DNA of 64,000 nt from Eucalyptus grandis (taxonomy: Eukaryota > Streptophyta > Magnoliopsida > Myrtales > Myrtaceae), in NCBI RefSeq assembly GCF_016545825.1, contig NC_052622.1, forward strand, positions 44,849,263 through 44,913,262. Direction: 5' to 3'. Within the stretch, counting starts at the first letter, position 1. Each line of letters opens with the position of its first letter. Below are positions 22,552 through 34,190 of this stretch, one piece after another. The translations under genes and the position numbers were made by a program. Below the pieces are notes generated by a model. The model did not search any database and was not told the DNA's origin. It saw only the letters and a program-made list of their open reading frames with translations.

Positions 22552-25500
22552 TATGACATCCTGAAATTTGAGCCCTCTAAGAGATGAATGAATGTGAATT
22601 TCGTTAATGCATTGTTAGTTGATCTCACTTGAAATTTCACTCATGAGATACTGACCTTGAAGGGAAAGGCTCATGAGAACAGAACTCGTACGACTAAATA
22701 ACTTGACTTGGGAAAACAACTTGATCATGAGACTTGCGTGAGGACGATCTTATAGATAGGCATGCTGATTTCAAGGACGACTAAAAGTCAATCCATAGAT
22801 AGAAAATAATGGAACGACAGGTGATTTTGTTTACTGTTATCGAACCCACGAACAACTTTAGATCGATCCTCATAATCGTGTACTTTGAAATAAGAATCTA
22901 TCATCCGCAATTTCATGTTGTCAAGGACATCTTTGTGTTGAGATGTCTTGAACGTGGTTTGGCACAAGTTGATTACGTGTAAATCCTCAAAGCCGCATAT
23001 CAGTTTGAGTTGTATCAAAAATGGCATTAAGGTGAAATTAACATGGCATGAGAAACCAAGATTGGACTTCAAATTATCGGGAACGTTCGGGACAGACTTT
23101 GGATTAAGCTACTTCATCAGTCGACAACGTTAGTTAAGCCGAGTACTTGGAAAAAGGATTTTCGGACAAAGGAAGTGAGCCCATGAGGAAGTGGGCCGAG
23201 CCAAGCCAGTGTGGGCCTCAGGAGCCACCATTGTGGGCCTAAGGCAAGCAAGTGAGCCCATTGGGCCCAATCCACTATTCTTCATTCCAAGCCCATTACC
23301 AAACTTTAAGCCCATTTGAGCCCAATCAATTCCTAAGCCCATTTATATTCATAGCCCAGCCCATTTCTTAGGCCCATACATCAATTTCAGCCTAAGGTTA
23401 GATTGGTAATTTGTGCAAAGTAGAAATGACCAAATTGCCCCTAAAAGCATTTGGATAAGGGCAAAAAAGAGAGAGAAGATAAGGGGACTTGCATGGAGAT
23501 TTGGGGCTTGACTTTCTGCCTCACATCACTCTCTCTCTCCCCTCCTTCGTCCCTCTCTTGACCGACCTCTCTCTCTCCCTATTTTCCTTCTTCTCTAGTT
23601 TCTGCTCCAGCAGACTTTCCTCCAAAGATCTGAGTTGATTGTTAGCTTCCATACGAACCAGCTTCCGTGCCACCCACCATTGTCTTTAGGAGGTCTAAAC
23701 CGTCCGCCTAGAGTTGGCCGTTTGCTGGTTGGAGTTGCCGACTGACTCGCCGGCCGGCTAGAAGCTAGCGGCAATCTGACCGTTTGGTCTTGTTATGCTC
23801 CAGCTAACCTTTCTCCAAAAATCCGAGTTAAAAGTGGTCTTCCGTGAGAATCAGCCCACACTCCACCCACCACCGTGTCCATGAGAGGCAATTCATATAG
23901 ACGAGCTTGGCTGCTCACCGAATGGAGCTGCCAACTAACTCATCCGCCGACGAGAAGTCGCCGCTCATTAGACCGCCTGGAGCTCGCTCGGTTCAGCCTG
24001 TTTTGCGTTTTCATCATGTTTTCTCCCATTTTGACCAAGCTTTCACCCAACCCAGCTACCAGCCACTCCCCCTTGACCCCTTAGTGCCATCGGTTGCTGG
24101 CCAACCCCTCGCCGGAGCTCTGATTAGCCGCCTAACTCCGTTTCTCCACCTGCAGTGCTATTTTTTAGAGTTTCAGTGGGAGTTCAAGTTGCGGTTGTTG
24201 TTCTAAGCTTGGGACCGCCTTGGATCATCGTGGTAGAGGTTCTAGTGCGTAGCCACCGTCACCGCCGCCGTGTCCGTGTCTCCGGCCCATTTAACGGCTG
24301 AGTTTAGCTCATAATCCTTTTATTAGTGCATAAACTTGCTTATGGTTGGTTTAATTATTCTTGATTCTAGTTTATGAGATTTAATTAAGCTATATTACTT
24401 CCAAGATAGGTGGTTAGATTAGTGGCTAAGATTAGTTTAGTTTAATCTTACTTTATTGGCTTAAATGTGGTTTATGTGCTTAATTAGGCTTGTTTAACTT
24501 TAATGGATTAATTGCTTCTTTAATTAGTGTTTTTAATGATTTTTGGATTTAATTTATTAGTTATTAAATTCTGAAATTTTATTATTCATAACATTGTTTC
24601 ACAAGCTATTTTTTTTTTTTTTTTTTTGTGATCTAGGGAACCCCGCACGGCCGACAGCTGGAGATAAACCACTGGGGGCGACACGTGCTAGTCACCACAC
24701 ACGTGCCACCGAGTAAGTCACCAAGAGACTCAAAGCTAGCCTTCCTGCAACTTGCGTTACAAGAGCTTCGAACACTAGACCTCCTCGATGGAAGTCTAGC
24801 GCCTACCCAGCTGAGCCACCGTGGCAGGTGGTTTTCACAAGCTACTGTTTATGCGCATTGTTCACCCGAAAATAAAAAGTGCCTAATTTCATGTGTTTTG
24901 ATCTTATGATGTGATTTAAGTGTATAAATCCATGAGCATCCACATCAATTGAGTGAATTTCTCAAAAAAAAAGGAAATAGGCTTTGTCTGAGGGACACAA
25001 AAATGGACCACCTTTAGGGGAAAATGATTTGAAATTGTATTTGCAAGTATTGTGCATTGGTTAAATGCTCATAGATAACAAGGGAGTCTTAGTAGTGAGC
25101 TTGCGTGATCAAAAGTTGAACCGTCATCCAACGGGAATTTGGGGGTGATACCTGACGGTAGTTGGAAACCGGTTGCAGTAGATTCTGGACCGATGTCCCT
25201 TTTTGGGAAACCGTTTGAACGGGAGTTCTAGACGTAACCGTGCCCAACAAGGCGGGACGAAACTCGATCTTTTTATCGGTAGCTCGGCGGGAGTCGAATG
25301 ATCGCTGACTGGAAAGTTAGCCAAGGTCGGAAGGTCATTATTATCTGGAGCACGCATGGGTATTAAGATGGATGAGTACTAATTGGAAAGTTAGCTATGA
25401 CCGGTAGGTCATTAGTAACTAGAGCACGTGTGAGTGTTGAATTGGTTGGGCCTTATTATGAGGTAAAATTATGTAGCGCGGTATGGAATGTGTTATAATA

Positions 25501-26730
25501 ATTTTACCCTATAATCGAGACCCGTGTGATCGAGTGATGCATGATAGGTGGCGCACTAAAGTGCAAGAGCATATGTGAATCATGGCATCATTGGTTTTCA
25601 CTGTGCATGAGTTGAATACATTGTTTATGGCATGCACGCACAAACAATAACGTGCAGGGTGTGACAATGGTCAGGTGAGATCGCTTACAACGCGACTCGT
25701 GTGTAATTGATGAACTGCATCATTTAATGATCATGTGCATTACGTGTATTGTGCTGAGATTTAACGTACAGGGTATGGCATACCATATAAGATTGCATGC
25801 AAACTGACGATATGGTTAGTGATTAACCCTGGCTGTTGTGATTTGTTGATTGTTGGTTATTGGTCATGGTAAATTTGTGGGGTGGTTCTGGAGAGATACC
25901 CCAAGTTGAGTTAGTGTTCTAATCGGGGACTTAAGGGAGGACTCATTGTGATTTAAATAGCACTGGTTATTGTATAACTACTTTCAGGTCATTAAGATGA
26001 CACTTTCGCCAATGAGGTTCAGTATGCCTAAGGACTAGGATACCATCGTGATGCACCACCGCTTCCTGAGTTGGGCATATTTATACGAGAAGCATCTCAC
26101 CACCATCTAGGTGGATGAGGGTCCGGGGCAATGGATACCCACAGGTTCTTGGCATGGTTCATCCGGAATGGAGATATGCTGATCGGTCCTCTACAAGGTT
26201 TTGACAAGCCGTCTAGTGGGGGCCCTCGGGATGCTGACTGGGATCCCAAGGAGCTGGACCCTCCTGACGGCGCAGTGGAGAATCCTGGCCCCGCATCACC
26301 AGCGATTGACCCGTATGACTCCAGCTCTGAATCAACGAGGTTTGAGTCCTCTTGGATCCAAGTGATTGTAGTGTCGAGCCCGAGGGTTCTTTTTGTGTAT
26401 AATTGGGTTAGCTTAGACTAGTTTCTTTTTTGTCTGGCTTAGATGATGGATTGGCCCCTCTATTGGGCTTGTAAATCGGAATCGATCTTCTGTAGGTTAA
26501 TCCAATATAAAAATGTAAAAGTGCATATATTTGAGTAGATGTTGTGTTTCTGATGTTCATCTCACTATCCTTGTTTTCTTGCTTGATTGTTTGTTGATGG
26601 GGAGATGGTTCATTTTCTGCTTGCGCATAATGAAAGATTAAAATGAAGGGTCGGTGACGCATTCTGGGACATCGCAAATTTTTAGTAGACCACCGAGAAT
26701 GTGCACGCGCTCGAGGTTCGGGACGTGACA
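22552..26730 (+). mobile_element. Solo LTR, 4.18 kb, Del/Tekay-like
   Basis: It starts TATGACATCCTGAAATTTG and ends TTCGGGACGTGACA. The last ten bases are the inverted form TGTCACGTCC of the start, except for the second, fourth and seventh positions. Perfect 5-bp target duplications ACAGC lie at 22547-22551 and 26731-26735, which proves insertion by an integrase. No internal region is present, so this is a solo LTR left by LTR-LTR recombination. The start resembles the TGTCATATCC-type LTRs of the Del/Tekay chromovirus lineage; that lineage call is inference. It contains a SINE at 24609-24832. Frames inside, such as 26131-26421, are LTR sequence and not genes. Confidence 0.85.
24609..24832 (-). 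mobile_element. tRNA-derived SINE nested in the solo LTR
   Basis: A 224-bp insert is bounded by 12-bp direct repeats TTTCACAAGCTA (24597-24608 and 24833-24844). On the minus strand the head carries an A-box match TGGCTCAGCTGG and a B-box-like TGTTCGAAGCTC. It ends in an A-run of about 19 (T-run at 24609-24627 on the plus strand). Together these show a pol III-type SINE inserted by target-primed reverse transcription. It must be younger than the LTR that holds it. Confidence 0.85.
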
Positions 26731-26735
26731 ACAGC

Positions 26736-28290
26736 TGCTAGAACTTTTCTAATGAAGAAAATATATTCTTTTTGCGCAGTTTTGTTTGTTACCCTATAGA
26801 TGTGGAGTAGGTGGACTTTGTCCCACTCTCACCCATTTCACATTCTCACTATTTTCTCTAAGAAGGCTTGGAAAAACCTCATTTTCATCATTTCTCTATA
26901 GATTCAATTGGAGAAATTTGTCAATAATATGATAAACTAGTATCATAGAAATTTATAGACACGGATATATTAGAATGATTGTTTTTGTTTGACATAGAAT
27001 CGTCCGTTCTTTGGACAACTTACACAAGAGTGGCCAAGTTATTTAGAAAGTCACTTCCAGCACTATTATAATCACTTTTTCGAGTTACTGATGGACATTA
27101 GGGCTAATCAATTTGACAGATCTACAAAACTTTTTCTTGGCTTTATCCTCTGGGCATAAAAAGGACACGCCTTTAAGCCAAAAACTCCTAAAAATTTCTA
27201 CAAAATATGACGATCCAAAAAATTAAACTTATGTGACAAAAATAAATCTTTGATTTAATATCCATTTCTAAGCTCATAAATTACTCTTCTCACTCAGTTT
27301 CGCTTCTGCCATGTTAGAAGATTCCAAGTTCATTCAAGGACGTTAGAGAGAGATGTCTTTATTGAATGAAAGCCATGGAATCCACAAGAAGTGACTTCTT
27401 AAGCATGAATGCGCAAATTTGAAGAACAAACAACTAACGTGGGTTCCGAGTAATGTCAAATTCCAACAAAATCTTCCGTCCCAGAAAATAATAATAATAA
27501 ATAAATGCTCTTTCCACCTTCAAGAAGAAAAACAGGTACCAGGGGACGCTCTTCTAGAGCTTCAGGTTTAGACTTGTTTAAGGAACGCATTCAATACACA
27601 CACATACACACACAGACACACACACACACATATATGGATTCAAGGTTGATTTATAAAATTGATATATCAAGTAATGTAAACTTTTATAGGCTATTCAATA
27701 TTGCACTACCAATTTGATGACTACGTATATAATGTTTGCCATATCACTTGATATATTAAATTCTTAGACTATTTCTAATTATAATAGAATTAATCTTTGC
27801 TGTATTGATGATGCTTTTTTATTAAGATTACAAAATCGGTATACTACGGTTTTGTTTATTTGAATTTGTAAAGAGAAAGTAATTTTTTCACTTTCCTACT
27901 GAAATATAAACATATTAACGTGTCAATATTTACATATCATTAAAATTTCCGGCGTTTAAAATTCAAAATAAAAAGTCACAATACACGGGCTGCAAAATTG
28001 GATATAAGTGATGAATAGACTGAAAATGAGGTATTAAACATGGTGCGCTGGTCAAAGGAGAAAGCAACGACCGATCTTTGTCATGATTCGTACATATGGC
28101 CGGCTGCTGCTGAAATGTTTGAAATTTAGTGGTTGCGAGGTTAAACAAATGAAGAAAGTTAATCATCCCATTTGACCATTTATCCGTATTAAACAATAGA
28201 TTTGGATTGTTCTAATAATAATTTAATACAAAGTGGGAGGAGACGTCATTATGCACCGATGTATATTGACCTCTTGTCAACATATTGCTT
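26736..28290. other. AT-rich spacer, no gene seen
   Basis: Both strands were checked for long frames. Only short ones are present (for example 27505-27717, which runs into the CA repeat). It contains the microsatellite at 27597-27632. Confidence 0.6.
27597..27632. repeat. CA-rich microsatellite
   Basis: An imperfect run of CACACA/CATACA units about 36 bases long, followed by TATATA. Confidence 0.85.
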
Positions 28291-28521
28291 TGACTTCTTG
28301 ACTTGAATTGAGTTTCTTAGAAGCAAATTTTAAGTTAATCATCTTTGAGACATCAACTCAGCCAACTTTTGCTTCAACGGAGATATTTCTCATTGGCTCA
28401 CCATGAATAATCTCCTTCTCATTTTCTGATAAAAACAGAACGAGATTAAATTTCTTGCATAACAGAAAGATGACACAATCTCTTACACCTAACGAAAAGG
28501 AGAACAATTGAAAAATCGATC

Positions 28522-30945
28522 TTAATCTTCATTATCTGGCTTTGGCAATTTATTTTCGCGATCGATTTCTAGCAGTTGATGCACTATTGAATCCATGGTT
28601 GGTCTCTTGTTCCGGTCCTCCTCCACACATGACACACCAATCTCAACTAGCATTCTTGCCTGCTTCCTGCTATATTTTCCTTTCAATCTCCTGTCTACCA
28701 AATCCTCTATCCCAAAATCCTCGCCACGTTGAATCCTCCTCTTAATCTCCCGGATGAAGACTGTCAGCTCGGCTTCCTGCTCCTCGTTCTCCTCTTTCTT
28801 CACGACCCAACTTGAGAGCCGAATCCCCTTCACTATCTCCAGGACCATCACCCCGTAACTGTACACATCGACCTTGGCGGTGATCGGGAGGTTCAGGGCC
28901 CACTCAGGCGCCATGTAGCCCTTCGTGCCCCTTATGCGCGAGAACTGCGAATTCGCGCCATCCCTCTGGAGCAGTTTCGCCAATCCAAAGTCCGCGATCT
29001 TGGGCTCGAATGTCTCATCCAAGAGGATATTCTCGGGCTTCACGTCGCAGTGGATGACCCACTCGAGGCACTCGTGGTGCAGGTAGGCCAGCCCTTTGGC
29101 GGTGCCGAGCGTGATCTTGAACCGATCCCTCCACTCGATGTAGTCCCCCGAGAACAAGTTCTTGTCCAGGGACTGATTCTCCACGTACTCGTAGACCAAG
29201 AGCTTGTGCTTGCCCTCACAACAGAACCCCCACATCCTCACCAGGTTCATGTGATGTATCTTCCCAATTGTACTGACTTCAGCCCAGAAGACCTCCTCCT
29301 CATGGTACACATCTCCGAGTCTCTTCACGGCCACGACCCTTTGGTCCGCTAAGACACCCTTGTATACTGATCCTGACGCTCCTCTCCCTATCTCTACCTT
29401 GAAGTTCTGGGTCGCACTCTTGAGTTCCTCATAGCTGAACCTCCTGAACTGGCTTGTTATTGCACGGTATCCGTCTTCCAATGTGCTCTGCACATCACGC
29501 TTTCTGAAAAGGATCCACCAGCCTGAGAAAAAGATAAGGATCTCGACTGCCCCAATTGCAGATGCGAACCAGTAGAGGTAGGCCCATCTCACCCTCTTGC
29601 TTATAGTGTCATACATGGTCGGTGAACCTATCATTAATTGGTCTCTGGCCTCGGAGCAATCTGGATCACTGCTGTTGCGAATCTGCTCCAAGGATGCCTC
29701 CATGGAGATGGGCAGCTTCAGATGTAAAGTTCCGGGAAAAGACGGTTGCTTGTAGCCGCTGAAGAGAAACCTCTTCCCGAAACACCATCTTTGCGATTCC
29801 CGGTAGCTGAACCCCAAGCAGCTGCAGTCATCCAAACAAGCCTGCCTGCAGAAATTGAACGAGGCGCTGTTGTTGTAGATGGCATCGAACCCATAATAGT
29901 CCGTGTTGGGAAGCGCCAAGAACTTCACGTCCTGAGACTTGGAGCAGGTGAAATTGAACTTGGGCTTGCAACCTTTGTCCCAGTCAGTAGGCTCGCTCAT
30001 CTCATAACCAGGAGGGCATGTGCACTTGGGCTCAGGTGTGTACACACAAATCCCATTCCTCCCACATACTCCGTGCACATTGCACAATCCCGGAAGTGCC
30101 TGCCATGTCACCACCCACGTCCCAGACTGCTTGTCCAAGCTGTAGAGCCTCAGGTTCCCGTCCTGGTCCATTGTCAGCCGCCTTTTGATCCCATGGCCTC
30201 GGTCGGAAGCATTGAATTGAAACTGGTCGCTTGATTGAAAATGGCCTGTGTCGTCAAGGACTGCGATCCGGCTACTGTTGTAATTTGTTCTCCCGTTCTG
30301 GAACATGAGGAGGTCCGGGTTAGGCCAATAGAGGCTGGATATGTCCAGTCCGTCATACATCAATCTCAGCACATTGTCATTGTCGAAATATAGGTTGAAA
30401 TAGCCAGAGTAAAAGACTCCTCCTTTTAGAGATGACACCAATTTCTTGCTCTTAGTGAGGAGCTGGTTTGGCAGCAGAGTATCAGTTGGATAATCAAAGC
30501 TTTGCCATAGAATTGTCCTATCAGGACTTCTCAGCACAAGATTACCCGAATTCAAGAGCTCGAGTGAATGGGCATCGGTAGAAGTCGTGTTGGTCTGCCA
30601 GACCACAGAACCATCCACATCGGTCAGGACCAACGAGCCAGTGCCCTGGAGCGTGAACTTAGAACCTTGGCCATTCACGGGCTTGTCTCGGTTGGCTGTC
30701 CAAACGACGGTCCTGTCCTGGGAGTTGGTGAACCAGATTGAGAGCCAGTAAGCATTGCCTCCAAGGCCATAGAAGCCGCATGTGAAGGTCTTATCTGGGG
30801 ATGTTAGAGTGTCTGAGTCATGTTCTTCAACTGATATAGAAGAGCCTCTATGCAAAACGTTCGAGCTTGCAAACGTAAAACATGTGGAAAAGATCATAAG
30901 TGGGAAGAGAGAAAAGCTTGAAATGGTGATGGTTTTGTGGTTCAT
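28522..30945 (-). CDS. Bulb-type lectin receptor-like serine/threonine kinase (ZmPK1-like), non-RD
   Basis: A plasma-membrane receptor kinase of 807 residues, intronless; maize ZmPK1, of the same architecture, has a similar length of about 800. It would bind an unknown extracellular ligand, perhaps sugar-like, and phosphorylate Ser/Thr targets in the cytoplasm. Domains: signal peptide 1-26 (hydrophobic FSLFPLMIFSTCFTFA); B-lectin about 35-165 with WTANRDKPV and WQSFDYPTDTLLP; a second lectin-like/SLG segment to about 280; Cys-rich EGF-like 288-326; PAN-like 334-410 with CRQACLDDCSCLGF; membrane span about 455-480; kinase about 514-795. In the kinase: Gly loop GRGASGSV 520-527, Lys541 in VAVKR, Glu556 of helix C, HCD at 632-634 (Cys replaces Arg, so non-RD), DFG 652-654 and APE 679-681. 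All catalytic residues are present. I chose the ATG at 30945 over the one at 31164 because a signal peptide begins there and a TATA-like box lies between the two. Non-RD kinases are often immune receptors; that role is inference. Confidence 0.93.
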   Translation of the reverse strand: MNHKTITISSFSLFPLMIFSTCFTFASSNVLHRGSSISVEEHDSDTLTSPDKTFTCGFYGLGGNAYWLSIWFTNSQDRTVVWTANRDKPVNGQGSKFTLQGTGSLVLTDVDGSVVWQTNTTSTDAHSLELLNSGNLVLRSPDRTILWQSFDYPTDTLLPNQLLTKSKKLVSSLKGGVFYSGYFNLYFDNDNVLRLMYDGLDISSLYWPNPDLLMFQNGRTNYNSSRIAVLDDTGHFQSSDQFQFNASDRGHGIKRRLTMDQDGNLRLYSLDKQSGTWVVTWQALPGLCNVHGVCGRNGICVYTPEPKCTCPPGYEMSEPTDWDKGCKPKFNFTCSKSQDVKFLALPNTDYYGFDAIYNNSASFNFCRQACLDDCSCLGFSYRESQRWCFGKRFLFSGYKQPSFPGTLHLKLPISMEASLEQIRNSSDPDCSEARDQLMIGSPTMYDTISKRVRWAYLYWFASAIGAVEILIFFSGWWILFRKRDVQSTLEDGYRAITSQFRRFSYEELKSATQNFKVEIGRGASGSVYKGVLADQRVVAVKRLGDVYHEEEVFWAEVSTIGKIHHMNLVRMWGFCCEGKHKLLVYEYVENQSLDKNLFSGDYIEWRDRFKITLGTAKGLAYLHHECLEWVIHCDVKPENILLDETFEPKIADFGLAKLLQRDGANSQFSRIRGTKGYMAPEWALNLPITAKVDVYSYGVMVLEIVKGIRLSSWVVKKEENEEQEAELTVFIREIKRRIQRGEDFGIEDLVDRRLKGKYSRKQARMLVEIGVSCVEEDRNKRPTMDSIVHQLLEIDRENKLPKPDNED

Positions 30946-31002
30946 CACTGCAGTTTTAGGAAACAAATGGACAGAGAGAATGAAGAGCACGATTACAAAC
31001 CC

Positions 31003-31020
31003 AAATATATATATAAATTT
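31003..31020 (-). promoter_or_regulatory. TATA-like box of the receptor kinase gene
   Basis: The minus strand reads AAATTTATATATATATTTGG 58-75 bases upstream of the ATG at 30945. That spacing would put the transcription start near 30975 with a 5' leader of about 30 bases. It also argues that the longer in-frame extension to 31164 is not translated. Confidence 0.5.
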
Positions 31021-32460
31021 CGATGACTTGCCCGAACTGAACGTCTTTCTTAGATTTAGAAAAATGATATCTGTGACAACTTGGGCTGCATACTTTTCTT
31101 TTGATAGTTGATATAATATAAATGAACGGCATTGCGGAGTCAAATATATCCCGTGAAAGGCCAAATAAGAGGAGATAAGTAGAAATTTTGGTCCACACGG
31201 TTTATTTTGATTGACCGTGGGTCAACATCTGTCGACGAAGAAAATCATCATCGTGACATGGCTTCTGGTCAGATAAACCACTGTTGGAATAATTTCCTTG
31301 CTTACAATTTTTTTTTTTTCAAAAGCCTCAAATATTTCACATCAACTTATATCTGGGGGTATGCGGGAGATTTTGTGGAACCTATAGACCATGTACAACC
31401 GCATGATCGGGTAGGTTCCATAGTACGTATTAGAGTTTATAAGGGAGGTTTGAGATTTCAAAATTTTGGAACAGGCGAGTATAGATAGGTGCCAGGCTAT
31501 ACCCTACATAGAGTATTTATAGGAAGGTATTGATTTACCCTGTATAATTATTCTTAAATTAAAAATGTCTTCTTGACATTCTCTTTTCTTTTCAAACTTT
31601 TCAAACTTTTCACATTTATAAATGTGAAAATCCTAGTTGATAAGCACTTTTTATTATTATTATATATACCGAGGAACCGTCGGAGCCTCCTTTCGCTTAT
31701 GTTATTCTTGGTCACATGACCTGCTGGTGCCATCACTTTTCAATCCCATCAAAAAGATAAATCTCTAACTTCATTTCATCCTTCCTCTCTCTATGACAGG
31801 CTTGGCTACGTCCGCTGAAAACTTTTAGTTCATGCTTTAAGTATAGTTGGATAGGCTTTAATGTAAACTCGTAGATTTAAATGATGGGGGGAAATTGATT
31901 TAGTTCTTTTTTATTGTGTTTTTGATATTTTTATCCTTTAAGAATTATACTAATACTAAAAAGGAACATGTATTGTATTAGATTATTTGTATGTTTTGTG
32001 TTAAATGCACAGTATGAATAAAACCACCACGGCAATCTTTTTTCATATATATTTGCTTTTTCTTTTTGAAAAAAGGCAGGTAATTGAGGCCTCCCAAGAA
32101 CCTGTGGAATAGGCAAGTTTCAGGATAGTTCCAAGGGCCTATAAGATAGGTTCAAGATTTCAAAAACCCAGAACTAGTACCTCTAGAGTATGTTCAAGAG
32201 TTAGGCGACTGCCCTCCCATCTCTTGAACTTGGACAGCCCTATTTATATATTTACCTCTTCATCTATTTGCTTAAACAGTACAAAGAAAAAGAAAAAGAA
32301 AAAGTATTTGAGTCTATTTTGGTAAGGGGTATTGTTTAAGGACTCTTGGTTTACTATTTAAGATTAATACCACAAAAAACCTCAAACTGAGACACCTATT
32401 ACAAATTTACCATAAACTAATTTTTTGACCACTAAAAACTCCAAATGGGTATATCTGTGA
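31021..32460. other. Upstream flank of the receptor kinase, no gene seen
   Basis: Promoter-side sequence shared with units A and B (for example GAGGAGATAAG near 31170 and TTTCAAAATTTTG near 31457). No convincing frame on either strand. Confidence 0.6.
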
Positions 32461-32464
32461 TAAA

Positions 32465-32670
32465 AAAAAAAATTGGGAACCCAGGGAACTTCCGAGCACC
32501 GCTTTGCGGTGGAGTAAACCCTGGAGGAGCAGTAGAGTCACCACCACCTTTATTGCCCCGGTTAAGTCGTGGGTTCCTTTTTCGCAAGGCAAACGATGCA
32601 GCGATTCGAACTCAGGACCTCTCCCAAAAGAAACCTACGCTCAACCATTACGCCGCCGCCACCACGAGTG
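32465..32670 (-). mobile_element. Second tRNA-derived SINE, different family
   Basis: The minus strand head reads GGTGGCGGCGGCGTAATGGT then TGAGCGTAGG (degenerate A box), with a B box GAGTTCGAATCGC about 50 bases on. The tail is T-rich: the A-run on the plus strand at 32462-32472. Flanks share near-identical direct repeats around TATATCTGTGATAAA (left) and TATACATGTGATAAA (right), so it inserted by target-primed reverse transcription. Its T-rich tail and different head separate it from the SINE at 24609-24832. Confidence 0.7.
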
Positions 32671-33415
32671 ATATATACATGTGATAAATTTATCTCAAAT
32701 GACCACAAAAAACTGTGAATTGATATACTTGTAATAAATTTATCTCAAACTAATTTTTTTTTTTTTGGTAAAAGGTAAGAATCTCAAACTAATTTTTTCG
32801 ACTGCAAAAAAACCCCAAACGGATACATCTGTCAAGTCGCGGGCAGGGGAGTCTTGTTTTGTTAGCCATTGCCTATTCACTTGCAAGACAATATTTCCCG
32901 TCCTTGTTTTCAAAATATTTAGTTTGTGATATATTTGTCAAAGGTATACCAGTTTGGAGTTTTTTGTGTAAAAAATCTAACTTTTGGTAAATTTGTCATA
33001 AATGTACCGATTTATGGTATTTTCATAATATTAACCCTACCTTTTAAGTATAACAAAATATGGAGTATTTTGATTTCCAATATGCTGATTACATGTAACT
33101 TGAGAAATAAAGTACATCAAATTGCACACTTGCTTTTAAAGATTTCTTAATTAGTGCCCTAGGGGCACTTTTTAACGGATCCTTTTCAAACTATTCAAAT
33201 ATTAATTTCCATGTCACGTGGTGGGTAGGGGAGTCTTATTTTGCTAGTTGTTGCCTATTCACTTGTAAGACAATATTTCCCATCCTTGTTTTACCATGGC
33301 ATAACTTGAGATATAGCAAAATTTCCTAGTCTCAACTATATTGGCTGAAAACTGAAATTAGAATACGATTGACATCTTCAACTCACCAACTCCTCCACGA
33401 AACAACAATACTAAA
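32671..33415. other. Unit M spacer with a 70-bp direct repeat
   Basis: Two copies of a block with GGGGAGTCTT, TTGCCTATTCACTTG, AAGACAATATTTCCC and ATCCTTG or GTCCTTG lie at about 32844-32910 and 33226-33292. No coding signal. Confidence 0.7.
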
Positions 33416-34190
33416 GGCGCATTTGGTAACCATTTTATTCTCGGGAACATTTTTTTACTTAGAAATGATTGTTTTATTCTATTTTTGGGAACAATTTATG
33501 AGTTTTTGAATGCGCATGATAATTGTTAAAAAAATTTTATACCCGGAATAAAAATGTGTTTGTTAGGATTTTTAGATTTTTTTGTTTCCTATAATTTTTT
33601 AGTACTTTTATTAAATTTTTATTTTTTTATTTTTTTAATTTTCTTTTTCTTTTTCCTCCTCTTCTTCTTCCTCCTTGTTTGTGGCCGGTCACCAACCACG
33701 ATGGTGATTAGCGACGGGCTAGGCGAGGTTCGGTGAGCTCGCTTGGCAGCCGACGAGGCTCGGCCTCGGCCTTGCCGGATCTGGGCAAGGCCGAGCCTCG
33801 TTGGTCAAGGCCAATCCTCGCCAGTGGCTAGTCGAGTCCCTAGTGAGCTTGCCGAATTTCACTCGGGTCGGTTACCAACCATCGTCGGCAGTGGCAACGA
33901 TGGCTAGTGGTGGCTGGTGGCCAGTTAGGACTAGGAGGAAGAAGAAGAGAGAAGGAGAAAAGAAGAAAAGAAAAGAAAGATTTGGGCTTGATTCTTGAAA
34001 TTGTTCTTGAAAATAAGAAGCTATTTTTTCTACTTTTTGATTATGTTCTAAATCTATTACTAGAACATAAAAATGAATTGTTCCTGGAGATAAAAAATTT
34101 ACCAGATGGATTTATGTTTTTTTTTTTTTTTTTGTTTTGGGAAACAAAGAATATAATCAGTTATGCTCCAAAGTGTTACCAAATAGGCCC
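33416..34190. mobile_element. hAT-like MITE with GC-rich core
   Basis: Ends are inverted: GGCGCATTTGGTAACC on the left, and GGGCCTATTTGGTAAC for the reversed right end. AT-rich arms, partly complementary (GGGAACA, AACAATT and similar), flank a GC-rich centre at 33680-33930 built of GCCTCG and GGCTAG motifs. There is no transposase. The 8-bp flanks do not match, so superfamily assignment rests on the termini only. Confidence 0.6.

Noticed and set aside
24770..24832. Possible tRNA gene
   Set aside because: It has A- and B-box-like motifs but no cloverleaf-quality arms. It is the head of a SINE with A-tail and target duplication.
26131..26421. 96-codon frame with acidic, Pro-rich content
   Set aside because: It lies inside a solo LTR with proven target duplication and has no recognisable domain.
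30946..31164. 73-codon N-terminal extension of the receptor kinase
   Set aside because: It lies across a TATA-like box and before a good signal peptide, and the sequence is not receptor-like. The ATG at 30945 is the better start.
32595..32670. Possible tRNA gene on the minus strand
   Set aside because: Only degenerate boxes; it is the head of a second SINE.
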